Origin: Candidatus Aenigmatarchaeota archaeon
GTDB taxonomy: Archaea; Aenigmatarchaeota; Aenigmatarchaeia; QMZS01
DNA length: 23,975 nt
Direction: 5' to 3'
NCBI GenBank assembly: GCA_003663295.1
Contig: QMZS01000004.1
Span: forward strand, 1 to 23,975
Shown: piece after piece, positions 13,600 to 20,049 of the stretch
How the letters are laid out: each line of letters starts with the position of its first letter
Numbering within the stretch: the stretch's first letter is position 1
The notes under the pieces: generated by a model
Told to the model about the DNA's origin: nothing
Databases searched by the model: none
What the model saw: only the letters and a program-made list of their open reading frames with translations
Position numbers and translations under genes: made by a program

Positions 13600-14310
13600 C
13601 TAATAACCAATCCACTCGCTATTATTGGAAATAATTTCTCCATTGTCAATATCCAGTTCAATTATCCAGGCACCAATATCTGGAGGGTATTGATTGGCAT
13701 TAGGTTTTTTGTCAAGAAAAGTTCCCAAATGATAAACCTGAGTACTGCCATATAATTTGCAATCAGATTTATGTTTGTGACCAATGCCAAAAATATCCGG
13801 TTTATTCTGAAATGTATTGAGATATTTATTGGTTTTGTATAATTTACCATAAAGCGATTTTCTGCTCGGATGAATAAGATTCATAGTGAGTCCATCTTTC
13901 AACCCAACATATCCTGTGTATTTTCCCAAATAATCAATATCAACCCGTTGGTCGCATAACTCCTGAACAACATTTTTGCCTTTATTGTTTTTAATCAAGT
14001 GATTTCCTGAAATTAATTTCATGTTTAAATCTCTCTGTTCGGGGATTAATTCATTAAAATAATTTATTTGTTCTTTAATCCCATAACAATCGGGATGCAG
14101 TTCATTTAATTGCGCTGGATAAATTCGATAACCTTCAAATAAATCACCTCCATGAAAAATCTGTTTGACACCTCTTTCTTTGAGCAAATCCAAATAATCT
14201 AAAATATAACCTTCATTTGTAAATCTATTGCCAATATGCCAATCGGAGGTTAATCCAAAAAAATCAGAGTCGGTTTGGGCCGGATAAATATAATTGTCCC
14301 TTTTACCCAT
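13600..14310 (-). CDS. Calcineurin-like metallophosphoesterase
   Basis: A 236-residue phosphoesterase with the complete dinuclear metal site: S-D23-W-H25-I-G, G-G-D56-L-F, G-N103-H104, H147 and G-H178-K-H180. The last His-x-His and N-H motifs are characteristic. The order resembles the catalytic core of Mre11/SbcD-like and YfcE-like enzymes, but the capping domain of Mre11 is absent. Substrate unknown (phosphodiester in nucleic acid or small molecule). The gene is monocistronic, convergent with the Cas4-like nuclease gene. Confidence 0.88.
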   Translation of the reverse strand: MGKRDNYIYPAQTDSDFFGLTSDWHIGNRFTNEGYILDYLDLLKERGVKQIFHGGDLFEGYRIYPAQLNELHPDCYGIKEQINYFNELIPEQRDLNMKLISGNHLIKNNKGKNVVQELCDQRVDIDYLGKYTGYVGLKDGLTMNLIHPSRKSLYGKLYKTNKYLNTFQNKPDIFGIGHKHKSDCKLYGSTQVYHLGTFLDKKPNANQYPPDIGAWIIELDIDNGEIISNNSEWIGY

Positions 14311-14451
14311 GATAATATTTTATTAAAGAATAATAATTAATTTATCCAATCAAAAACCCAAAATTCTCTAAACCAAGAGCCAAATAAAGATCTATCTGGT
14401 TAATTAAGAATTTTAATAATTTTATTTATGCCGAGATGGCGGAGCGGCCAA

Positions 14452-14484
14452 AGCAGCAAATAACTCAAATATAACTGCGGTCAC
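14452..14484 (+). other. tRNA-Ser intron 1 (D-loop)
   Basis: A 33-nt intron with a complete BHB motif. The central helix is GGCC (14446-14449) with GGTC (14479-14482); bulges are AAA (14450-14452) and ACA (14483-14485); the inner helix is GCAG (14453-14456) with CTGC (14475-14478). Cutting after the second bulge nucleotide gives the regular D-loop AGCGGCCAAA before the CGC strand of the D-stem. Confidence 0.87.
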
Positions 14485-14532
14485 ACGCGGCTGGCTTGAA
14501 ACCAGTTTCCCGAAAGGGAACGCAGGTTCGAA

Positions 14533-14601
14533 TAAACCCTTTTCAGCGTAATTGTTGAAAAAGGACTCAACCCCAAAACATAAATTAAGGTGTATCGAAA
14601 A
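14533..14601 (+). other. tRNA-Ser intron 2 (T-loop, 59/60)
   Basis: A 69-nt intron. T-loop TTCG (14527-14530) pairs perfectly with CGAA (14596-14599); bulges are AAT on both sides (14531-14533 and 14600-14602). Splicing restores TTCGAAT. A further hairpin, CCTTTTCA with TTGAAAAAGG (one bulge), lies in the 5' half. Confidence 0.88.
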
Positions 14602-14643
14602 TCCTGCTCTCGGCGTATTAAATTTATATTTAGTATTTTCTGT

Positions 14644-15234
14644 ATGAAACTCTTAATTGTCAGGCATGGGGAAACTGAATATAATGTGAAAAAAATATTT
14701 CAGGGAACCCTCAATGAAAAATTGAATCAAAAGGGGGTGGAACAGGCGAACAAACTTAGCCTGAGATTAAAAGATGAAAAAATAGATGTGATTTTCTCAA
14801 GCACTTTGGACCGGGCAAAAAAAACCGCTGAGATTATTAACAAATATCACAATCTTGAGATTCAATTTAAAGAAGAATTAAAAGAGAAAAATTTTGGTGA
14901 TTTGCAGGGAAAATCCTGGGATGAATTATGCGATATTGTGAAAAAAAGCGGGGTGGAGTTTCACAAATATAAACCCCTCAATGGAGAAAGTGGGGTGGAA
15001 GCTCAGAAAAGAATTGTGGATTTCCTGTACAAAATTATTGAACAACACTCTGAGAAAACAGTTTTATTTGTAACCCATGGAGCAGTGATTATGGAATTAT
15101 TGTTTCACTTGACTGAACTGCCAAGAAGTGAATTTAAAAAAATTGAACAACATAATACAGCGTTGAACATAATTGAGATCGACACCAACAAACATAAAAT
15201 CCATCTTATAAATGGCACAAAACATTTGGATTAA
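14644..15234 (+). CDS. Histidine phosphatase (phosphoglycerate mutase-like)
   Basis: A 196-residue member of the branch-1 histidine phosphatase superfamily. R7-H8-G9-E10 near the start carries the phospho-accepting His8; F-S-S-T-L-D-R-A-K-K-T-A is the second Arg motif; V-T-H-G-A (about 144-148) carries the second catalytic His; E-x-x-F-G-D-L-Q-G-K (about 77-86) is the CobC/GpmB-like segment. The longer open frame from 14590 begins inside tRNA-Ser, so the ATG at 14644 is the start. A TATA-like TATTAAATT (14617-14625) just after the tRNA lies about 23 nt upstream. Substrate (phosphoglycerate, nucleotide or cobalamin precursor) undetermined. Confidence 0.88.
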   Translation: MKLLIVRHGETEYNVKKIFQGTLNEKLNQKGVEQANKLSLRLKDEKIDVIFSSTLDRAKKTAEIINKYHNLEIQFKEELKEKNFGDLQGKSWDELCDIVKKSGVEFHKYKPLNGESGVEAQKRIVDFLYKIIEQHSEKTVLFVTHGAVIMELLFHLTELPRSEFKKIEQHNTALNIIEIDTNKHKIHLINGTKHLD

Positions 15235-15243
15235 ATTATAATT

Positions 15244-15937
15244 TTAATCAATTTCTTCAATTCCATATTTAATTAAATAATCTTCAATTCTCCCTGCATC
15301 AACCTCAGAAATCTTTTCTGTTCTTGATAAATAATCCTTTATTTCGCTTATATCCACAATTGAGTGGACAAGCACATTAGTTTTTTCTTCAAATTGTTTT
15401 ATTGCATCTGTTCCGTCCACACCGGTTTCCTGTCTGCCCACAGCAATAACCAAACCCGCATATTTTGGATTTTCTGCAATGCGATTTAACAAATTAATAG
15501 AATTATATTTTGTTCCTCCTGTCGTAAACACATCGTCCACTATCAGAATTTTATCGCCTTCATTTATTTTATGTCCAACAACCCAATTTTTTGCAGGTCC
15601 TGATTTGTGGCTTCGCCATGACCTTTAAGTTCTTTCCTATCAAATAAATATCCTTTATTCAAATGAAAATCTTTATCCAAAGAAATTGCAGTTGCTACTG
15701 ATAAAGGAATTCCTTTATAAGAAGGTCCAAATATTACATCATATTCCTTCGGCTCAAATGCATCTGTTATTCTGCTGGCGTAAATATAAGCCAAATTCGA
15801 AATACTTCTTCCATCATCAAATACCCTAGTATCCACAAAATACGGAGATTTCCTCCCGCTTTTTAATTCAAATTCTCCTATCCCTTAAGCATTTTTATCA
15901 AGCAAAAAATCAATAAACTTTTTTTGTATGCTTTCAT
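15244..15937 (-). pseudogene. pyrE: Orotate phosphoribosyltransferase, multiply disrupted
   Basis: Remnant of the enzyme converting orotate and PRPP to OMP in pyrimidine synthesis. Reading across frames from the ATG at 15937 gives three lesions. (1) A frameshift in a run of seven A: MKAYKK must change frame to reach KKFIDFLLDKNA. (2) An in-frame TAA (15885-15887) between DKNA and GIGEFELKSGRKSPYF. (3) A frameshift near 15600: the frame from 15836 (VDTRVFDDG to YLFDRKELKGHGEA) loses the match after TNQ. The next frame gives GPAKNWVVGHKINEGDKILI and then VDDVFTTGGT, the PRPP-binding motif, which is intact. The C-terminal part runs to 15244. The lesions together make activity very unlikely, unless several are sequence errors. 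Confidence 0.85.
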
Positions 15938-16101
15938 AGTTTAATTACAAAATAATTTATTACATTTTGGGTTTAATTTGCTAAAAGGCAATATTTGAAA
16001 ATCCGTCTCAAAAAAATTGCGTAATACCCCATAATTTACTTCAATTGGAATAGCAATTTTAGGATTTTCATTTTATTATTTAATTATACGGACAAAAAAG
16101 T

Positions 16102-17010
16102 TTAATACCAACAAAGTCCTATAATCTCAAACTGCCTGATTTCTTTGCAATATTCCCGGTCATCATTCACAATATTTATCTTTACCCCATTTCTTTCATA
16201 TTCTTCGAGAGCATTTTCGTATTTAGGCACAAGGCTGTTAAGAACTAGAATTTCATTTATTTTGTCTTTGTTTTTTTCAACCTCAGAACCGTAACAAACT
16301 TTATCCGAGTGTTTTTTTATTTCAATAAGGAATTTTTTCACAGTCTCCGATTCTTTCCTGTCTTTGAATTTTCCTATGACTTGCTTGATGCAACCTCTTG
16401 TCAGCAATTCCTTAAACCCTCTTTCTCCCCCGTTGGATAAATTATCAACAATTAAATCTTTATCAATCAACTTTGCAATTATATTTTTTGGTTTCCCCGG
16501 ACCAGCAAGAATAATTTCTGCGTTTTCTTTTTTTAGGGATGAAGCAATTTCTTTGTAGTATTCTGTTTCCCTTCCTTTTGAAAGAACTTTTTTTATCTCT
16601 TTTAAATTAACGAAATCATACATCCGAAAATCAGCTTCACCTTTATCAACAACGCAGGTTAGAATTTTATAATTTTCAGGTCTTGGTAGATTGTTCAAGC
16701 CCCCATAGATCTTTATTTTTGAATACACTTTTAAATCAAGGGAATGGTATTTGTTTTTTTCCGGACCCTCAGCAATTTTTCCGGTTAATCTAACTCGGTT
16801 AGTTTCCCATTTCTTTTTTTCAACTTTGATTGAAAGCATCTGGGGTATTTTTTTGCCTTTTAATATTTCCCCGGCTTTCTTGATAACTTTTGTCCTTAAA
16901 GTTCTCTGCTCAACAACCCTATTTCCAAGACTATGGAATAAAAACCAAAGGTCGTTTAGACTCTCGGGAATTACGGATAAACTGTCTTTTTCCTTCTTTA
17001 GAAGTCTCAT
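16102..17010 (-). CDS. pelA: Pelota (Dom34) ribosome-rescue factor
   Basis: Archaeal pelota binds the A site of stalled ribosomes and with aEF1A and ABCE1 splits them. The 302-residue product has the N-terminal Sm-like domain (residues 1-125; E-S-L-N-D-L-W-F-L-F-H-S-L-G-N-R-V-V at about 16-33 is the family's opening), the central domain (about 126-225, with I-L-A-G-P-G-K-P-K) and the eRF1-like C-terminal domain (about 226-302, with V-C-Y-G-S-E-V and I-N-E-I-L-V-L-N-S-L-V). It has no GGQ motif, as expected for pelota in contrast to eRF1. It is shorter than the usual 340-360 residues, mainly through short loops. Confidence 0.93.
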   Translation of the reverse strand: MRLLKKEKDSLSVIPESLNDLWFLFHSLGNRVVEQRTLRTKVIKKAGEILKGKKIPQMLSIKVEKKKWETNRVRLTGKIAEGPEKNKYHSLDLKVYSKIKIYGGLNNLPRPENYKILTCVVDKGEADFRMYDFVNLKEIKKVLSKGRETEYYKEIASSLKKENAEIILAGPGKPKNIIAKLIDKDLIVDNLSNGGERGFKELLTRGCIKQVIGKFKDRKESETVKKFLIEIKKHSDKVCYGSEVEKNKDKINEILVLNSLVPKYENALEEYERNGVKINIVNDDREYCKEIRQFEIIGLCWY

Positions 17011-17051
17011 AATTAATTTAATTTAATTTTTCTATGTTCTTCGGGAATTAT

Positions 17052-18062
17052 CTATAAAAGCACTCCTGTGGCATGCTCGGAATTTCCCATATTATTACCT
17101 AAACCCTTAATTAATATATCTTTGCCTGATTTTTTGTCTGTGAGGCATAAATCAGAAATTGTTGAAGGATATTCATTATAAATCATATTGCTGGGCAAGA
17201 TTTTGAGAACCTTCCTTTTAAATGTCCATGAAGAATGGGAATAAGGATTTACTCTAAAATTTATTTTCTCCTTATCACTTTCCCCGGATACTTCAAAAAC
17301 AGGCAATTTTCCTTCAATTCTTTTTACACCCATCTTTTTGAATTTATAAAGTTTTTTGCTGTCAAAGAAATAGAGTTGTTTTTTTATTGATTTTCCCGCA
17401 ATTCTTGGATTGAAATAAACAAGAACCCCACCATTATCAAAATGGAATGACCCCCAGTACCACGGAGCTGTTGGAGAATTTACATAAACCCTCTGAAAAT
17501 AAGCTGTCCCTGCGATTTTTTCATTTTTTATTGTTCCTGTTAAGTCCATCCTATTTACTCTGATAATTGAATAACCTTTCCCCAAATATTCAATATGACT
17601 TTGGATTGGTTTTAAAAAACTGTGGTCTCCTTTTCTCTTTGCAATAAACTTAAAATCATCCCCGATTTCAATTAGGTTATTGGTTTTGTTTACCTGATAA
17701 AAAGTTGGAATTTTTGTGTCCGAGGAAATTTTATTATCTGAAGCTCTGAGGTTGCATTGCTCCATAATTAAATTGTGGTGCATCTTTTTTCCGTCAAAAT
17801 ACCACGCCGCAACAGTGCCGTCAAACTTTGATTTATCTGTTGCTTGCCTGCAAGTAACATCCACCCCATTGCAATTGATTAAAGGATTATTTTTGGAAGA
17901 CCATAAAATCATTAACTGCCTTGGCTTTTTGCTCTTCGGGGTTTTTATGTAAAACAACCAGAACCACCAAAGCCACGCTCCCTTTTTTAATGGTTTATTT
18001 AGGACATTGAAAATCTCTTTTTCAAAATCCATAACTTCCGAAGACTTAGATTTGGCTTTCAT
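17052..18062 (-). CDS. Probable lipocalin-fold protein related to CrtC/AttH (carotenoid hydratase-like)
   Basis: A 336-residue soluble protein, all-beta in appearance and rich in Trp, Tyr and Phe. The stretches G-A-W-L-W-W-F-W-L-F-Y (about 28-38), G-T-V-A-A-W-Y-F-D-G-K-K (about 82-93), G-T-A-Y-F-Q-R-V and S-P-T-A-P-W-Y-W-G-S-F-H-F-D-N-G-G (about 186-210) resemble the two-domain lipocalin family of CrtC hydratases and AttH. There is no signal peptide. No carotenoid genes are in the window, so an enzymatic role is only a guess. The gene lies 41 nt upstream of pelota on the same strand and may be co-transcribed with it. Confidence 0.5.
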   Translation of the reverse strand: MKAKSKSSEVMDFEKEIFNVLNKPLKKGAWLWWFWLFYIKTPKSKKPRQLMILWSSKNNPLINCNGVDVTCRQATDKSKFDGTVAAWYFDGKKMHHNLIMEQCNLRASDNKISSDTKIPTFYQVNKTNNLIEIGDDFKFIAKRKGDHSFLKPIQSHIEYLGKGYSIIRVNRMDLTGTIKNEKIAGTAYFQRVYVNSPTAPWYWGSFHFDNGGVLVYFNPRIAGKSIKKQLYFFDSKKLYKFKKMGVKRIEGKLPVFEVSGESDKEKINFRVNPYSHSSWTFKRKVLKILPSNMIYNEYPSTISDLCLTDKKSGKDILIKGLGNNMGNSEHATGVLL

Positions 18063-18158
18063 TTTTCCTCACCTGGATTCTTAAACTCCATTATAATAAT
18101 CGGTTAGATTTAAAATTAGGGGTTTTTTGGGATTAACAATTTAAATTAAATTCTTTTT

Positions 18159-18927
18159 ATGGAAACAGAATTATTAGTCGCCATATTAAGCATAATCTCA
18201 GTAATGATTACAATATCAATAAAACCCAGATTGGATGAATTTTATATTAATAAAAGTAAAAAAACAAAATTCTTATCTTTCTTGATAAATTATAACAAAT
18301 CAATTCCTATTTACTGATACCCATCAAATAAAGAGATTTATAAATAAAAATAATATTTTTAAATTTTTGGGAATATTCTTTATAATTATCTTAATTGTTA
18401 CTTTAGTGATAATTATATTCTATCCTGAATTGAGTATTCCATTGATAAGTTTGTACATGATAATAAGTTATACCATATTTGCTATTAGTCCTAAAAAAAT
18501 TTCAAAAGAAAATTTAAATGTGGGTTATATTGAAATTCAATTAATCTCCACATTTTCTCTATCAACCGCATTGATATTATTATTCATACCTCTTAGTATA
18601 TTTAACTCTAAAATTTCAATTGGATGGTATCTTGGTTTATTAATAATAAGTATGCCACTCGCCATTTGGAATACTCTTACTAAATATTATTTATCTAACT
18701 CTTTTAAAAAATACGCTCTCAACAAATACAATAAAACATTTCCAAAGATAAAAATAAATTATGAAGGGAATAACAAAGAAAGTGGTAAAATTAACAATAT
18801 TCTAAATAATAGATTACTGATTATCAAAAAAGAAAATTCCAGTTTAGCGATACCTTGGGAGAAAATAGAATACCTTGAAATTTTTGAAAGCCTACCGAGC
18901 CATTCCAAGAGACTTAAGCGAAGGTAG
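18159..18927 (+). pseudogene. Membrane protein split by a probable frameshift, unknown family
   Basis: An ATG at 18159 opens 52 codons (METELLVAILSIISVMITIS, then IKPRLDEFYINKSKKTKFLS) with one N-terminal hydrophobic helix, ending at TGA 18315-18317. An overlapping frame, open from about 18291 to 18927, has no good start (only a TTG at 18367). It encodes a 186-residue membrane region with helices at about 1-20, 23-40, 58-80 and 85-105, then a soluble C-terminal domain with I-P-W-E-K-I-E-Y-L-E. A single frameshift around 18290-18315 would join them into one protein. The last residues (LPSHSKRLKRR) are encoded by a hairpin-forming repeat element, which may have replaced the native C-terminus. 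The two could also be separate genes. Confidence 0.45.
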
Positions 18928-18945
18928 GCTAAATGATTAAACTTT
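18889..18945. repeat. Hairpin repeat copy A, beside the 3' end of tRNA-Ala
   Basis: AGCCTACC (18889-18896) and GGTAGGCT (18923-18930) form a perfect 8-bp inverted repeat around a loop of 26 nt. The segment from about 18896 to 18945 is similar to a segment at 19080-19126 in the same orientation (GAGCCATT, CTTAAGCGAAG, TAGGCTA, ATGAT and AAAC shared). It overlaps the end of the reading frame at 18927 and lies 13 nt beyond the tRNA-Ala 3' end. Confidence 0.6.
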
Positions 18946-18971
18946 TTGAAGTTTATATGGACGGACTGGGA

Positions 18972-19006
18972 TTTTCATAAATTTCTTTTTGAGAAAGAAA
19001 TCTGAC
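18972..19006 (-). other. tRNA-Ala intron 2 (T-loop, 59/60)
   Basis: A 35-nt intron. T-loop TTCA (19012-19009) pairs perfectly with TGAA (18977-18974); bulges are AAG and AAT; an inner hairpin AGATTTCTTT/AAAGAAATTT (one G-U pair) fills most of the intron. Splicing restores TTCAAAT. Confidence 0.88.
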
Positions 19007-19050
19007 TTTGAACCCAGGGCCTCCCGATTGCCAACCGGACATTCTACCAA

Positions 19051-19186
19051 GTGTCCAAAACTGCAAATTTAAGATGTTATCGAGCCATTTCTATCGCTTA
19101 AGCGAAGATAGGCTATATGATAAAACAATCATTTTGCAAAGCAAAATGATGCACCGTCGGAACGACGAGTGCTGTTTGCAGTTTTA
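19051..19186 (-). other. tRNA-Ala intron 1 (D-loop, 15/16), large and structured
   Basis: A 136-nt intron with a full BHB. The central helix is GTTC (19192-19189) with GGAC (19056-19053); bulges are AGT and ACT; the inner helix is an uninterrupted 11 bp (AAAACTGCAAA at 19185-19175 with TTTGCAGTTTT at 19067-19057). Cutting after the second bulge nucleotide gives the consensus D-loop AGTTGGTA. The interior holds three more hairpins: GCAC-x-CGTCG/CGACG-GTGC; ATCATTTTGC/GCAAAATGAT with a 3-nt loop; and repeat copy B. This is much more structure than splicing requires. Confidence 0.9.
19080..19126. repeat. Hairpin repeat copy B, inside the tRNA-Ala D-loop intron
   Basis: Imperfect direct repeat of the segment near 18896-18945. 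It contains the 12-bp palindrome-like core TCGCTTAAGCGA and flanking CTATC/GATAG and AGCC/GGCT pairs. The two copies differ mostly in the stem sequence before CTTAAGCGA, while the flanks (GAGCCATT on one side, TAGGCTA and ATGAT on the other) agree. Confidence 0.6.
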
Positions 19187-19239
19187 CTGAACTATCCGCC
19201 CATAATTTAATAAATTTTAAATTTATCCTGACCTTACTT

Positions 19240-19863
19240 ATGAACAAAAACCTTATTGCCCAAATATCCGACCTGAAGCCAAAAATAGGGCTGGATATAA
19301 ACAAAACCCTGAATAAATTCCAGAAAAACCGAACCAAAGAACAAAAATTCACCGAACTGAGTTTCTGCATCCTTGTGGCAAATACTTCCCTCGCAAACAC
19401 CCAAAGAGTTTGCAGGGAAATAAACGGAAAAGAATTATCAGCCACGGAACAGGAACTAAGAGATGAATTAAAAAAAGCGGGCTATCGGTTTTACAACAAA
19501 AGAGCAAATTATATCATTCTGGCAAGAGAATTCCTTGAAGAACTAAACTCCAAATCAAAAACAAATGATGAATTTGAAACAAGAAAATGGCTGGTGAAAA
19601 ACATAAAAGGAATCGGGTGCAAAGAATCCTCCCACTTTCTCAGGAATATGGGGTTCACAGATTTTGCCATCCTTGACCGGCACATAATGAAAATCCTGAA
19701 AAAATCAAAAGTAATTGATGAAATTCCATCAACAATCTCAAAGAAAAAATATTTGGAAATCGAAAAGAAATTAAGAATTATTTCAGAACAATTAAATATT
19801 ACTCTTGCGGAACTTGACTTATATCTTTTCTACCTTGATGCGGGGATAATCTGCGAGAGATAG
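19240..19863 (+). CDS. ogg: 8-oxoguanine DNA glycosylase/lyase, archaeal Ogg2 type
   Basis: Base-excision repair enzyme that removes 8-oxoguanine and nicks the strand by beta-elimination. At 207 residues it has the length of the archaeal Ogg2 family. The helix-hairpin-helix region N-I-K-G-I-G-C-K128-E-S-S-H-F-L-R-N carries the Schiff-base Lys128, and A-I-L-D146-R-H-I carries the catalytic Asp, 18 residues later as in the whole superfamily. N-terminal F-x-E-L-S-F-C-I-L-V-A-N-T-S and R-F-Y-N-K-R-A are also typical. The gene fits with the peroxide and superoxide defence genes at the left edge and Nth at the right. It is divergent from tRNA-Ala (38 nt) and convergent with tRNA-Ile. Confidence 0.93.
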   Translation: MNKNLIAQISDLKPKIGLDINKTLNKFQKNRTKEQKFTELSFCILVANTSLANTQRVCREINGKELSATEQELRDELKKAGYRFYNKRANYIILAREFLEELNSKSKTNDEFETRKWLVKNIKGIGCKESSHFLRNMGFTDFAILDRHIMKILKKSKVIDEIPSTISKKKYLEIEKKLRIISEQLNITLAELDLYLFYLDAGIICER

Positions 19864-19890
19864 ATTTTTGGGTTTATGGACCTGAAGAGA

Positions 19891-19936
19891 CTTTCGCCCG
19901 GCAACTGAAATGCTTCTTCAAGATGCCGGATTTGAA
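19891..19936 (-). other. tRNA-Ile intron 3 (T-loop, 59/60)
   Basis: A 46-nt intron. TTCG (19942-19939) pairs perfectly with CGAA (19896-19893); bulges AAT and AGT; an internal CCGGCA/TGCCGG stem. Same geometry as the T-loop introns of the Glu, Ser and Ala genes. Confidence 0.75.
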
Positions 19937-19942
19937 TTCGAA

Positions 19943-19975
19943 GAACCAGATTTAATTTTTCCTAAAAAAGGCTCA
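19943..19975 (-). other. tRNA-Ile intron 2 (T-stem/T-loop junction, about 53/54)
   Basis: A 33-nt insertion between GAGAG (5' T-stem) and TTCG (T-loop). Its ends GAGCC and GGTTC pair with each other over 5 bp, and TTTTT/AAAAA forms an internal hairpin. The junction can shift by one T. I could not build a full BHB from it, so a relaxed motif or a different reading remains possible. Confidence 0.55.
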
Positions 19976-19991
19976 CTCTCGACCTCCGGCT

Positions 19992-20049
19992 TCTACGCCT
20001 TATAAGAACATTGTTCTTACTCAAACTTCCTTTTACAAAAGTCTGGCCT
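19992..20049 (-). other. tRNA-Ile intron 1 (anticodon loop, 37/38)
   Basis: A 58-nt intron at the canonical site. TTAT of the anticodon loop can pair with GTAG before the 3' splice site (two G-U pairs), so this is a relaxed BHB. Splicing places A38 before the GCCGG stem strand. Confidence 0.75.

Larger units (their letters stand above)
14430..14615 (+). tRNA. tRNA-Ser (UGA) with two introns
   Basis: The acceptor GCCGAGA (14430-14436) pairs with TCTCGGC (14608-14614), discriminator G at 14615 as usual for serine. The anticodon stem GCTGG/CCAGT encloses C-T-T-G-A-A-A (anticodon TGA). The long variable arm has stem TTCCC/GGGAA with a GAAA loop (14507-14520), the hallmark of tRNA-Ser. The T-stem is GCAGG (14522-14526) with CCTGC (14603-14607). 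Removing 14452-14484 (D-loop) and 14533-14601 (T-loop) gives an 84-nt tRNA. CCA is not encoded. Confidence 0.95.
18958..19201 (-). tRNA. tRNA-Ala (GGC) with two introns
   Basis: Minus strand. The acceptor GGGCGGA (19201-19195) pairs with TCCGTCC (18965-18959) and contains the G3-U70 pair that defines alanine tRNAs; discriminator A at 18958. The D-stem is GTTC/GAAT, the anticodon stem TCCGG/TCGGG around T-T-G-G-C-A-A (anticodon GGC), and the T-stem CTGGG/CCCAG. Removing 19051-19186 (D-loop) and 18972-19006 (T-loop) gives a regular 73-nt tRNA with D-loop AGTTGGTA and T-loop TTCAAAT. CCA is not encoded. Transcription starts divergently from the Ogg gene. Confidence 0.94.

Noticed and set aside
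14590..14643. Longer N-terminus of the histidine phosphatase
   Set aside because: These codons are the 3' end of tRNA-Ser and its intron; the conserved R-H-G motif follows the ATG at 14644 with normal spacing.
18889..19201. Integration site (att duplication) at the tRNA-Ala gene
   Set aside because: The repeated segment is not the tRNA 3' end but an intron segment, and no integrase gene is near.
19921..19950. TTCGAATTCAAATCC-like piece near tRNA-Ile taken as a second, separate T-arm or another tRNA
   Set aside because: No acceptor or anticodon stem matches it; it is better explained as the T-loop segment between two introns of the same tRNA-Ile.
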